A stretch of DNA of 64,000 bases from Lysinibacillus fusiformis (GCF_002845985.1 NZ_PDFK01000003.1:682001-746000); one strand, 5' to 3'. Shown: positions 47,301 to 55,718, counted from the stretch's first letter. The notes: generated from the letters alone by a model not told the origin. Translations and numbers: made by a program.

Positions 47301-47857
47301 TATCCTTCTCTTTGGATGTTCTATCCGCTGCTTTATGCGTATCCTCCACTTTCTCTGCTCTATCCATCTCTTTCCGCGTTCTATCCGCTGCTTTCCTTAT
47401 TCTATCCACCAACTTTATGCGTATCCTCCACTTTCTCTGCTCTATCCTTCTCTTTCCGAGTTTTAACCGCTCCTTTCCTTACTCTATCCACCAGTTTTAT
47501 GCGTATCCTCCACTTTCTCTGCTCTATCCTTCTCTTTCCGCGTTTTATCCACTACTTTCCTTACTCTATCCACCAGTTTTATGCGTATCCTCCACTTTCT
47601 CTGCTCTATCCATCTCTTTCCGCGTTTTAACCGCTACTTTCCTTACTCTATCTACCAGTTTTATGCGTATCCTTCTCTTTCTCTGCTCTATCCATCTCTT
47701 TCCGCGTTCTATCCGCTACTTTCCTTACTCTATCCACCAACTTTATGCGTATCCTTCTCTTTCTCTGTTCTATCCATCTCTTTCCGCGTTCTATCCGCTG
47801 CTTTTCTTATTCTATCCACCAACTTTATGCGTATCCTCCACTTTCTCTGCTCTATCC
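47301..47857. repeat. 82-bp higher-order tandem repeat, six full copies
   Basis: Full units start at 47340, 47422, 47504, 47586, 47668 and 47750, exactly 82 bp apart, with a partial unit before (47301-47339) and after (47832-47857). Each unit is four monomers of 21, 21, 21 and 19 bp, every one beginning TATCC (or TAACC) with a central CTTT or similar. The plus strand is pyrimidine-rich. Since 82 is not a multiple of 3, the unit is not a protein repeat. Copies differ by a few substitutions, so the array is neither brand new nor very old. It fills the space between mscL and metI. Confidence 0.95.
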
Positions 47858-48078
47858 TGTTAACTTAACTAGAAGCTCCCACACATTGTTGCTCATAATT
47901 TAATAATCAATCTCCTACTATTCCTACGTGATTAACTATAAATAATCTAGCTAATTTTCAGAAAACACCCTTGTTCTTCTTTAGTATCCATGTTAAATTG
48001 GTAACAATTATTGAGAATACTAATAAATTGAAAGCGAAAATTGTCGCTTTTAATAATATTGGAGAAAAGAGTGACGTC
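47858..48078. other. metI upstream region
   Basis: This holds a possible hairpin AAAGCGA/TCGCTTT (about 48028-48048) before the metI ribosome site. A SAM (S-box) riboswitch, the usual control of metIC in Bacillus, is not seen. Confidence 0.5.
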
Positions 48079-49194
48079 ATGACATTAAACAGAAGTATTG
48101 AAACAAAACTTGTACAACTAGGAAATTTAAGTGACCCCATAACAGGTGCTGTGAGCCCGCCGATCCATTTATCGACTGCTTATAAACATGCTGGAATTGG
48201 GGAATCTACTGGCTTTGACTATACACGTACAAAAAATCCTACACGTGCTCTTTTAGAAGAAGGGATTGCTGATTTAGAGGGGGGCGATATGGGCTTTGCC
48301 TGTAGTTCAGGGATGGCTGCTATTCAATTGGTGTTATCCTTATTTAAACCAGGCGATGAGTTAGTCGTGCCTGATGATTTATATGGCGGTACCTATAGAC
48401 TATTTAACTTCTTCCAAGAAACCTATAATATCAAGCCTGTTTATTCAAAGTTTGAATCGGTTGAACAGGTGGAAGCATTAATAACTGAAAATACTCGTGC
48501 GTTATTCATTGAAACCCCAACAAATCCACTTATGCAGGAATTCGATTTACAAGTGTATGCAGAGTTAGCCCATAAACATGGAGCCTGGTTAATTGTAGAT
48601 AATACCTTCTATACACCATACTTCCAACGCCCTATCGAATTAGGGGCAGACATTGTCCTTCACTCTGCTACAAAATATATCGGTGGTCATAATGATGTTT
48701 TAGCTGGTTTAGTTGTGGCTAAAGGTAAGGAATTATCTGAACGCATTGGCTTTATTCATAATGGCAGTGGTATGGTGCTAGGCGCTATGGATTCGTGGTT
48801 ACTTATTCGCGGTTTAAAAACTTTACATCTCCGATTAAAACAGCATGATGCAAATGCAAAAGCCATTGCTGCTTATTTAGAGGAAGAAGCATTAGTGACT
48901 GATGTACTTTATACAGGAAAAGGTGGCATGCTGTCATTCCGCTTGCAAAAACCTGAGTGGATTGACCCATTCCTTCGTCACTTAAAGTTAATTACTTTTG
49001 CTGAAAGTCTTGGCGGTGTGGAAAGCTTTATTACATATCCTGCCACACAAACACATGCAGATATGCCATATGAAGAGCGTGTTGAACGTGGCGTTTGTGA
49101 TCGTTTACTTCGATTCTCTGTCGGTATTGAGGAAGCAGAAGATTTAATTGCAGACTTACAACAAGTATTCGATATCCTAAGAAAGGAGGCATAA
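48079..49194 (+). CDS. metI: Cystathionine gamma-synthase / O-acetylhomoserine thiolyase
   Basis: A PLP enzyme of 371 residues (MetI of B. subtilis has 373) that makes cystathionine, or homocysteine, from acetylated homoserine. The PLP lysine is in HSATKYIGGHNDVLAGLVV; YTRTKNPTRALLEEGIADLEGG and DNTFYTPYFQRPIELGAD are family motifs. The frame opens 36 codons upstream, but the family N-terminus and GGAG place the start at ATG 48079. metC follows after 3 nt, so the two form an operon for methionine synthesis. Confidence 0.9.
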   Translation: MTLNRSIETKLVQLGNLSDPITGAVSPPIHLSTAYKHAGIGESTGFDYTRTKNPTRALLEEGIADLEGGDMGFACSSGMAAIQLVLSLFKPGDELVVPDDLYGGTYRLFNFFQETYNIKPVYSKFESVEQVEALITENTRALFIETPTNPLMQEFDLQVYAELAHKHGAWLIVDNTFYTPYFQRPIELGADIVLHSATKYIGGHNDVLAGLVVAKGKELSERIGFIHNGSGMVLGAMDSWLLIRGLKTLHLRLKQHDANAKAIAAYLEEEALVTDVLYTGKGGMLSFRLQKPEWIDPFLRHLKLITFAESLGGVESFITYPATQTHADMPYEERVERGVCDRLLRFSVGIEEAEDLIADLQQVFDILRKEA

Positions 49195-49197
49195 TTT

Positions 49198-50358
49198 ATG
49201 AAGCAACGTATTGAAACGAGCCTCATTCATGCAGGTGTTCGTGATGGCTATGGTAATAAAAAAGGGGCTGTCAATGTTCCCATGTATCTGTCCTCTACCT
49301 TCCATCAAGAAAGTATGGATGAGTTTGGAGAATATGATTATGCTCGCTCAGGCAACCCTACGAGAGACGCATTAGAAAAAGCTGTGACAGAACTTGAAGG
49401 TGGTGTTCGCGCTCATGCCTTTTCTTCGGGCATTGCAGCGGTATCAGCAGCGTTAATGCTGTTATCCCAAGGGGACCATATCGTCATGACCGAGGATGTT
49501 TATGGTGGAACCTATCGTTTTGTGACAAAGGTGTTACCACGCTTTGGGATTTCCCATACATTTGTAGATTTCACGGATCTAGCAGCAGTAGAAGCAGCAA
49601 TAACGCCAGCTACGAAGCTGCTTTATATGGAAACACCATCAAATCCGACATTAGGCATCACAGATATTCGTGGCGTGGTGGCACTAGCGAAACAACACCA
49701 ATGTCTGACATTTTTAGATAATACCTTTATGACACCGTTACACCAACGTCCACTAGAACTTGGAGTTGATGTCGTCATTCATAGTGCAACTAAGTTCTTA
49801 TCTGGTCATTCTGATATTATTGCTGGCTTAACAGTTACAGCAGATGACAAGCTAGGACAAGAGCTATACTTTATCCAAAATTCTTTTGGCAATATTTTAG
49901 GTGTACAAGATTCTTTCACACTGCTACAAAATATCAAAACAACAGATGTGCGCTTTAGTCGCTCTGCTGAATCTGCACAAAAAATTGCAACATTTTTAAC
50001 TACAAATCCACTGGTTGAGCAAGTCTACTATCCTGGACTTGCCTCACATCCAGGGTATGACATTCATCAGCGCCAAAGTACAAGTGGTGGGGCTGTTTTG
50101 TCTTTCCGTTTACCAAGTTATGCAGCCGCCAAAGCATTAGTCGAAGCAATGACAATTCCTGTTTTCGCGGTCTCTCTTGGGGGTGTGGAATCAATTCTTT
50201 CCTACCCAGCAAAGATGAGTCATGCTGCTATGGAGCCTGAGGAGCGTGCAAAACGCGGCATCACAGATGGACTTTTACGATTTTCAGTGGGACTTGAGCA
50301 TGTGGATGATTTAATCGCTGATTTTGCACAAGCCTTAGAGATTGTGGCCAAGGCTTGA
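49198..50358 (+). CDS. metC: Cystathionine beta-lyase
   Basis: A 386-residue Cys/Met-metabolism PLP enzyme that splits cystathionine to homocysteine, pyruvate and ammonia. The PLP lysine lies in HSATKFLSGHSDIIAGL; YARSGNPTRDALEKAVTELEGG and DNTFMTPLHQRPLELGVD are present. It pairs with metI in the same operon (3-nt gap), the order of B. subtilis metIC, which favours the lyase assignment over a second synthase. Confidence 0.9.
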   Translation: MKQRIETSLIHAGVRDGYGNKKGAVNVPMYLSSTFHQESMDEFGEYDYARSGNPTRDALEKAVTELEGGVRAHAFSSGIAAVSAALMLLSQGDHIVMTEDVYGGTYRFVTKVLPRFGISHTFVDFTDLAAVEAAITPATKLLYMETPSNPTLGITDIRGVVALAKQHQCLTFLDNTFMTPLHQRPLELGVDVVIHSATKFLSGHSDIIAGLTVTADDKLGQELYFIQNSFGNILGVQDSFTLLQNIKTTDVRFSRSAESAQKIATFLTTNPLVEQVYYPGLASHPGYDIHQRQSTSGGAVLSFRLPSYAAAKALVEAMTIPVFAVSLGGVESILSYPAKMSHAAMEPEERAKRGITDGLLRFSVGLEHVDDLIADFAQALEIVAKA

Positions 50359-50385
50359 TTGAACCAACCTGAAAGAGACCGTTGA

Positions 50386-50443
50386 AAAACCCTAACTATT
50401 TTACGAAACACTCATTGCGTGTTTTATCATAGTTAGGGTTTTC
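50386..50443 (+). terminator. Terminator of metIC
   Basis: The outer stem AAAACCCTAACTAT / ATAGTTAGGGTTTT encloses a second stem (AAACAC/GTGTTT), followed by CTATTTG. Confidence 0.82.
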
Positions 50444-50495
50444 TATTTGTTAATAGCTAAAGTAGTCATGCCACCGCATCTTTATAATCCTACGT

Positions 50496-50924
50496 TCAAT
50501 TTTTCACCTTTCCTAACACACGGTATAAATAATCACCATGCCCCTTTGCTAGTAGCGCTTCTTGCTCAGCAGAAATCCAATAAAATGAAAAAATTAAATC
50601 CGCTTCATTTAAGCCCGTTGGATGATGTTGCCATGAATCTTGTGTTTCATCGGATGTTAAATGATAAAAATAACGTTTCTGTAAAATACCTGACGGATGA
50701 TTAAAATAGTCCTGTGCAATTAACCTCTGAACGACAAGTGTTGTTAGACCAGTCTCCTCCAACATTTCACGCTTCACAGCTTCTAAAGGTGTTTCGCCCT
50801 CTTCTACTGTACCTTTGGGCACTTGAATACCTGCACCAACTGAATTCTGTTCAAATACGAGCACTTGTAATTGTTCTTCATGCTCTCTCGTAATATAGCC
50901 AAATGCTTTTTCCACTACTTGCAT
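50496..50924 (-). CDS. NUDIX hydrolase
   Basis: A 142-residue NUDIX protein. The box GTVEEGETPLEAVKREMLEETGL matches Gx5Ex7REUxEExGU, with the glutamates that bind Mg2+ for cleaving nucleoside-diphosphate-linked compounds. The rest gives no hint of the substrate. It is convergent to metC and divergent from the acetyltransferase. Confidence 0.88.
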   Translation of the reverse strand: MQVVEKAFGYITREHEEQLQVLVFEQNSVGAGIQVPKGTVEEGETPLEAVKREMLEETGLTTLVVQRLIAQDYFNHPSGILQKRYFYHLTSDETQDSWQHHPTGLNEADLIFSFYWISAEQEALLAKGHGDYLYRVLGKVKN

Positions 50925-50991
50925 GAAAGTGACCCCCTTTTGACTGATTGAATGTTACAATAAAGATAAAAATTGGAATTTAAGGTGAAAA

Positions 50992-51486
50992 GTGTTGACA
51001 TTTATTATACGACAGATGCTAGAAAATGACATTACTTTTGTACAAGAAATTGCTAGAACAAGCTGGCACCATACATATGAAGGAATCATCCCTCGTGATA
51101 TTCAAGATCGCTTTTTACAAATGGCGTATAGCAGTAACCGTTTAACACAGCGCTTCACTACTAGCCTATTTTTAGTCGCAATCGTCGATGAATCGCTAGT
51201 AGGCTTTGCTAATTTCTCAAATGTTACACATGGTGAGGCAGAGCTGCTTGCCATTTACTTGCATCCTGATAGCCAGGGGAGTGGTATCGGTTCAGCTCTT
51301 TTACAAAGAGGGCTAAACATGCTTCCCAGCCTATCGTCATTATTTGTTTGTGTAGCAAAAGAAAATACAATTGGTATGCATTTTTATCAGGCAAAGGGGT
51401 TCGAAAAGCTAGTAGAATTCGATGAGTGTTTCGATGGTTATCCGCTTAAAACAGTGAAAATGGTGAAACAACATGAAAAAGGATAA
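50992..51486 (+). CDS. GNAT-family N-acetyltransferase
   Basis: A GNAT enzyme of about 163 residues. Motif A is LLAIYLHPDSQGSGIGSALLQRGL, the QGxGxG/A pocket that binds acetyl-CoA pyrophosphate; motif B includes VCVAKENTIGMHFYQAKGFEKL. The start is GTG 50992 or the adjacent TTG 50995, after AAGGTGA. The acceptor (an amine on a small molecule or protein) is unknown. Confidence 0.85.
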   Translation: MLTFIIRQMLENDITFVQEIARTSWHHTYEGIIPRDIQDRFLQMAYSSNRLTQRFTTSLFLVAIVDESLVGFANFSNVTHGEAELLAIYLHPDSQGSGIGSALLQRGLNMLPSLSSLFVCVAKENTIGMHFYQAKGFEKLVEFDECFDGYPLKTVKMVKQHEKG

Positions 51487-51520
51487 CGGTTGCTTTGACA
51501 ACCGTTATCCCCCTTCGTTT

Positions 51521-52399
51521 TTAAAAGCATTGTAAGACAACCCATGTCTGATCAAAGCGGGTCTTTTGGCAATCATCCTCACGAATCCAAAAATACAATC
51601 TACCGCTATCTCCCCACATATATCCAAGCTCTTCTTCTGAATCAAGTTGAAGCAATAATCGCCAGTCTGTTGCCCCAGCCTCTAATTCCCTTCGAAGGGG
51701 ATCATTATAGCCAGTTGAATCGCCACAATATAAGCCATTGGAGACAAGCTGACATTGTAAGTACATATCCCCTTGAATAGCATCTGGAAAACCGTCTATG
51801 CGATGAACGGCTCCATTTGCATCAGCTTCTTCCATCGATTCATATGCAAGGTCTCTCAAATTATCTGCTTCCTCTTCCGTTAGAGTTTCTTCTAAATCAT
51901 CCCAAAATGGAGATTCCCAGGGCGGGAGTGTCCATTCATTTTTAAACTGCAGACTTGCACTGGCAATGTCGCCATGTTTGAGTAAGATAGCAGGTATTTT
52001 TATTCTTGTAAGGCTACTAACTGGTTCTGTGAAATAGAAAACATTGAAGCCATCATAGTCTTTCGGATCGTATCCCCATGGTTGCTCGGCTGCATCATAG
52101 AAAAAGGACAATAATCCATCTGTAGGTAATAAATTGTTGGTATCGTAAGGTTTGATATCCTTTACATGTAGTTGGCAAAGGAAATACAACGGTCTCTTAT
52201 CGTTCGTATATGGCCACACAAAATCTGTGGGAACATCCGGACAGCCACCTATTTTTGAATGGCCAATCGGAATTTCTTCATCAGCATTTTGCTTAGCTAC
52301 CATACGTATAGAGCTTCTAGTATAAGCTGCTATTTGCTCAGCCTTATGTGCTAACCCATAGTCTTTCAACCATTTGTTCCATTTTTCTGTGTTGCTCAA
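51521..52399 (-). CDS. YwqG-family (DUF1963) protein
   Basis: A 292-residue protein of the DUF1963/YwqG family. Recognisable parts are SKIGGCPDVPTDFVWPY, PLYFLCQLHVKDI, GLLSFFYD and GDSGRLYFWIRE near the end. Function is not known for the family. It is first of the minus-strand group that lies ahead of the locus 52431-53326 only in position; the spacing (31 nt to the cupin gene) suggests co-transcription. Confidence 0.85.
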   Translation of the reverse strand: MSNTEKWNKWLKDYGLAHKAEQIAAYTRSSIRMVAKQNADEEIPIGHSKIGGCPDVPTDFVWPYTNDKRPLYFLCQLHVKDIKPYDTNNLLPTDGLLSFFYDAAEQPWGYDPKDYDGFNVFYFTEPVSSLTRIKIPAILLKHGDIASASLQFKNEWTLPPWESPFWDDLEETLTEEEADNLRDLAYESMEEADANGAVHRIDGFPDAIQGDMYLQCQLVSNGLYCGDSTGYNDPLRRELEAGATDWRLLLQLDSEEELGYMWGDSGRLYFWIREDDCQKTRFDQTWVVLQCF

Positions 52400-52430
52400 T
52401 GCCTTCCCCTCCTACCGTTACACACGTTTT

Positions 52431-52769
52431 TTATGTAAGATGTATATGCTCAGCTTGGATCACAAGTGCTGTCAAGCCTGTCGTACTACCAGATTCATGC
52501 GCCTGCCCTTGATGCCAAAGTACACCCTGTCCAGATTTTATGGTGATTTTTTCATCATCTTCACCACGAACCCAGCCTTCGCCATGCATCACGATAAAAA
52601 GCTGAGGAACAGGGGCTTCATGCATACCAACTACCCCATTTGGCTCAATATAGATGAAACCGATATTCACTGGCTCTTCTGTTTTCATAATGTTCCGATA
52701 AAATGCATTGTTTGATTGATATTGATGAATTTGCTTCGCTAAATCTTGTGTATATGAGATGAATTGCAT
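52431..52769 (-). CDS. Cupin-domain protein
   Basis: A 112-residue single cupin barrel. NGVVGMHEAPVPQLFIVMHGEGWVRGED is the first cupin motif (with His but fewer ligands than typical metal-binding members) and SGQGVLWHQGQAHESGSTTGLTALVI the second. It could bind a small ligand or act as a small enzyme. It lies in a row of minus-strand genes with short gaps. Confidence 0.78.
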   Translation of the reverse strand: MQFISYTQDLAKQIHQYQSNNAFYRNIMKTEEPVNIGFIYIEPNGVVGMHEAPVPQLFIVMHGEGWVRGEDDEKITIKSGQGVLWHQGQAHESGSTTGLTALVIQAEHIHLT

Positions 52770-52789
52770 TTTTCTATGTTCCTTTCATG

Positions 52790-53326
52790 CTAGGCTAATT
52801 CTTCCTGTGCAAATGCTAGCAGTGTACCATCTTCTGATTTGCCATAAAAAGCAAAGGCATCATAGCCAATACTTTTTATCGTCTCCCAATCTGCTGTTTC
52901 TCCGTTGAGTAGCTGTACATTGCCATGTTCATCTACCTCATAGTCTTCTGCTTCTTCGTCATAGTCAATATTATAGAAAAATGATAGGACAACTTCTGTT
53001 GTGGGCAAAAGATATTTCCGTAGTGGACGATGGATACGCTGCTCCTCCGTAAATTCATCACAAAATAGCGCATTATAGCCATGTAGGGTTGCATCAAATA
53101 GCAAAATTTCCTCCGCCGTTAAAGGGTCTTTTGCAACGATTCTAGCGGTTGCTCCAGTAATGAAAGGCAATGCCTCACCTTCGATTGTTAGTAAATCTCC
53201 ATAGTACCAAATTTCAAACTGTTTATTCCCTGTGCTGGAACAAAGCTGTAACTGTGATTCAACTGCCTCTAGCTGTTCAACATTTTCTGCATATGACTGT
53301 AAATAAGTTGGAATAGTAATATTCAT
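52790..53326 (-). CDS. Unknown acidic protein
   Basis: A 178-residue soluble protein that I do not recognise. It is strongly acidic in the middle (NIDYDEEAEDYEVDEHGN) and has beta-rich stretches such as FEIWYYGDLLTIEGEALPF. There is no signal peptide or membrane segment. The gene stops 21 nt before the cupin start, so the two are probably one operon with ywqG. Confidence 0.6.
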   Translation of the reverse strand: MNITIPTYLQSYAENVEQLEAVESQLQLCSSTGNKQFEIWYYGDLLTIEGEALPFITGATARIVAKDPLTAEEILLFDATLHGYNALFCDEFTEEQRIHRPLRKYLLPTTEVVLSFFYNIDYDEEAEDYEVDEHGNVQLLNGETADWETIKSIGYDAFAFYGKSEDGTLLAFAQEELA

Positions 53327-53398
53327 AGCCTTCCTCCCCTTTTCTTCCTTATAACGTATTATAATACATTCCGCCTTCTATTTTTATCCATAAAAAAA

Positions 53399-53416
53399 CC
53401 CAGAATTTTTTCTGGG
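53399..53416 (-). terminator. Terminator of tiny-peptide locus A
   Basis: CCCAGAA / TTCTGGG with TTTTTTTATGG after it on the minus strand. The locus B terminator has the same core. Confidence 0.82.
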
Positions 53417-53444
53417 CTTGATGACACTTACTTTTCTAACATGA

Positions 53445-53597
53445 TTAAAACTGACGGGCCTTTGCTTCACTTCGCAAGAGGCGATTATGGAGAGTTATCT
53501 CCGTTTCACCATTTACTTGCGATTTGGATCGCTTAATCCTTGACCAGTTGCGGTGGATTTTTTGAGATTTTGGATCTAATTGTTCGAACCTACTCAT
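53445..53597 (-). CDS. Tiny-peptide locus A, 50-codon reading frame
   Basis: ATG 53597 has an excellent GAGGAGG site 7 nt upstream. As written the frame encodes 50 basic residues starting MSRFEQLDPKSQK and ending LRSEAKARQF. A run of six A (about 53556-53561) interrupts similarity to locus B: adding one A would give SQKNPPQLVKD and a stop, matching SQESPPQLVKV of locus B. So this copy is either frameshifted, or mis-sequenced at a homopolymer, or codes a longer variant. It follows the siderophore-binding gene and has its own terminator. Confidence 0.55.
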   Translation of the reverse strand: MSRFEQLDPKSQKIHRNWSRIKRSKSQVNGETEITLHNRLLRSEAKARQF

Positions 53598-53686
53598 TTT
53601 TCATCCTCCTCATCATTATAGATTTCATAAGTGAAATCTTCTTTATTATGACCAGCTAGGATGAATTTATACAAACGGCCATTCAT
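53594..53686 (-). CDS. 30-codon upstream reading frame coupled to locus A
   Basis: From ATG 53686 a 30-residue frame (MNGRLYKFILAGHNKED, then an acidic end EEDEK) runs into the locus A start with an ATGA overlap. Its last codons are the ribosome binding site of locus A. No strong ribosome site precedes it. Locus B has a shorter counterpart (MNKKSGKGS and a stop) at the matching place. It may be a leader peptide or just open sequence. Confidence 0.35.
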   Translation of the reverse strand: MNGRLYKFILAGHNKEDFTYEIYNDEEDEK

Positions 53687-53726
53687 CAGAAAATAGCTCT
53701 ACTTTATTGCAAAATGAATGCAGGTT

Positions 53727-54746
53727 TTACTTGCTTTTTATTTTTTTCTCCAATAAAACTTTGACAATTTTCTCAAGTTGTAGGTCTAAAGAGTAAGGAT
53801 CTTCCATGACAAACTCATCATCGAACTCACCATACATATAAACATTGCCATTTTTAACAGCAGGTGCTCCCTGCCAAATCGGACTATTCAAAATTTCTTC
53901 TGCATCTTCTTGCGAATTGACATAGACAAATACATGATCGCCTAAATACTGTGGCAATACCTCTAATGAGATATTTTCAAAGCCCTCTTTCATGTTTAAA
54001 GCTTGCTCTGTTGGAGGTAATTTCAACATCTGATAAATGGTGTTACTACCATAATTCCCTCCCTCAGCAGCTAACACAAATAAACCTGTAGGGCTTAATT
54101 GCACGACTGATACCGTTTCACCTTCTTTAATGATGCCATCGATTTGTTTTCGAGCATCTTCTACCCTCTGTTCATATTCTTCTATCCATAACTCAGCTTC
54201 TTGCTCTTTTCCAAATACTTCAGCAATTCTTCTAAATTTTTCTAATGGTCCAGCCGTCGAAAGCTCTTCCCAGTAAGGAATAAAAACAGTAGAGCCGATT
54301 TTTTCATATTGTTCAATATTTTTCTCAATCGACCCAATGATTAAATCGGGCTCTAGCATAATGAGTTTTTCAGGATTCATTGGGAAGCCACCTAAATTCT
54401 CGATTTTAGCGAGCGTTTCTTGAGGAATCCCCGCTTTCTCAATCCAACCTTCCGTTAACATGCCTTCGCGGACACCAACTGGAATAATTCCTAACTTTAA
54501 AAGCTGCCCCATATATTGATCAGCCGCTACACGCTGTGGCTGAGCTGGAATTTCTACATCACCTCTAGGCGTCGAAACAATTCTTGTCTTTCCTTCTTGT
54601 ACAGCCTCTTGTCCACTATTCGCTTGTGATTCCACTTGATTTGTCGATGATGAGGCTCCATTTGTATTTGAGCATGCTGCTAGCAACAATGATAGGCACA
54701 TAAACAACGTCATAGCCTTTACTTTCATATTTTTGTACTTCGACAT
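53727..54746 (-). other. Internal start: separate siderophore-binding lipoprotein
   Basis: ATG 54746 has AAAGGGAG 8 nt upstream and opens MSKYKNMKVKAMTLFM, a normal lipoprotein signal peptide. Translated from here the product is a 339-residue FeuA/YfiY-like binding protein tethered by the lipobox Cys, of normal length for the family. It would deliver ferric siderophore to an ABC permease, none of which is in this window. This is the more plausible functional product of the 3' half of the frame. Confidence 0.7.
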
Positions 54747-55718
54747 TTCATTTACTCCCTTTCGTTGATAATGATTTTCAATTTCATCATCAATATAACA
54801 CTCGAATTGTTTTGGGAGAATAGCATATCTTCTTTTCCAAAGTGGCAATTCTTCATCTTCCAGTTGCCGCTTTTGCCTCCATGCCACTTTAAATTGTGCT
54901 GGAGATACACCCTTGTATCGTTTAAAGCTTCGGCTCAAGGAATGACCGTCAGGATAACCGACATGCTCCGCAATTTCCTGCAACGTAGCATCTGTTTGCA
55001 CGAGTAATGCCGCTGCTTTATTGACACGCATTTCACCTAAATAATGAATCGGGCTTGTATGCATTTTTTCTTTAAACAGTTTTGATAAATAACCAATGCT
55101 ACAGCCTAACTCTTGCGCTATGATGTCTAGTGTTAGAGGCATATGCACATGTTCCTCTATATAGCGAACTGCCTGCGCCACCATATCTGGCTTTACGGGA
55201 TGAATTCCCTGTCCATGCATTTGCCGCAATAATTCATAGATAAATTGATAGAATAATGATTTTATATGTAAATTTTTCAGCTCTTTGTCATGGGCCTGTT
55301 GCCAAACTATCTTCATCTGCTCTGCTCTGTCAAGTAATGCAAGAGGATGAGCTGGCACAAAAGCATATTGATAGTGGAAAGGATTATGATTTTCCATCAA
55401 GGCTACCATTTCTTGGCGATGAGGTAACGGAAGTATTGCCTTATAGAAAATCATAAAGTATTCAAACTCTTTCTCCGCTACAATCTCTACATCCACCCCT
55501 TTTCCTGCATGCAGGACGTGAAACGGGTGTACCAGATGTCTGTTTTTATCAAGCCAGATTTGAGCATTCCCTCTTTTTGTATAGAGAAAGGCACTGGTCG
55601 GCAATCGATAGGGACCAAAATCCTCTCCCTGCTCCATCATTGTCAATCGTACATCCATAATTTTGATGTATGCGTGATTCCATAAAAGTATATGATCACT
55701 TAATTTCATCGAGCTCAA
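53727..55718 (-). CDS. AraC-type regulator in frame with a siderophore-binding lipoprotein (Btr/FeuA-like)
   Basis: One 663-codon frame. Residues about 5-175 are an AraC-type sensor, 180-280 the two helix-turn-helix motifs (LTLDIIAQELGCSIGYLSKLFK and ATLQEIAEHVGYPDGHSLSRSFKRYKGVSPAQF). From 325 a complete lipoprotein begins: KVKAMTLFMCLSLLLAACS with lipobox LAAC, then a type III binding protein (RVAADQYMGQLLKLGIIPVG, EPDLIIGS). B. subtilis Btr also joins AraC to such a domain, but without a signal peptide. Here a strong ribosome site, an ATG (54746) and a Fur box lie inside the frame. The start is TTG 55718 or ATG 55709, after AAGGAG. Confidence 0.8.
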   Translation of the reverse strand: MSSMKLSDHILLWNHAYIKIMDVRLTMMEQGEDFGPYRLPTSAFLYTKRGNAQIWLDKNRHLVHPFHVLHAGKGVDVEIVAEKEFEYFMIFYKAILPLPHRQEMVALMENHNPFHYQYAFVPAHPLALLDRAEQMKIVWQQAHDKELKNLHIKSLFYQFIYELLRQMHGQGIHPVKPDMVAQAVRYIEEHVHMPLTLDIIAQELGCSIGYLSKLFKEKMHTSPIHYLGEMRVNKAAALLVQTDATLQEIAEHVGYPDGHSLSRSFKRYKGVSPAQFKVAWRQKRQLEDEELPLWKRRYAILPKQFECYIDDEIENHYQRKGVNEMSKYKNMKVKAMTLFMCLSLLLAACSNTNGASSSTNQVESQANSGQEAVQEGKTRIVSTPRGDVEIPAQPQRVAADQYMGQLLKLGIIPVGVREGMLTEGWIEKAGIPQETLAKIENLGGFPMNPEKLIMLEPDLIIGSIEKNIEQYEKIGSTVFIPYWEELSTAGPLEKFRRIAEVFGKEQEAELWIEEYEQRVEDARKQIDGIIKEGETVSVVQLSPTGLFVLAAEGGNYGSNTIYQMLKLPPTEQALNMKEGFENISLEVLPQYLGDHVFVYVNSQEDAEEILNSPIWQGAPAVKNGNVYMYGEFDDEFVMEDPYSLDLQLEKIVKVLLEKKIKSK
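54766..54780. promoter_or_regulatory. Fur box inside the AraC/lipoprotein frame
   Basis: TGATAATGATTTTCA matches the 7-1-7 Fur motif TGATAATNATTATCA at 14 of the 15 positions counting the free centre. It lies directly upstream of the internal ribosome site, as an independent iron-regulated promoter for the lipoprotein would require. Confidence 0.7.

Noticed and set aside
47301-47857. CRISPR-like array
   Set aside because: There are no unique spacers; the whole 82-bp unit repeats, and no cas genes are near.
47227-47868. Several open frames on both strands within the tandem array
   Set aside because: They follow from the low stop-codon density of the repeat. The 82-bp period shifts frame at every unit, and there is no ribosome site.
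47971-48078. 36-codon N-terminal extension of MetI
   Set aside because: It does not look like the family N-terminus; the ATG at 48079 fits the family length.
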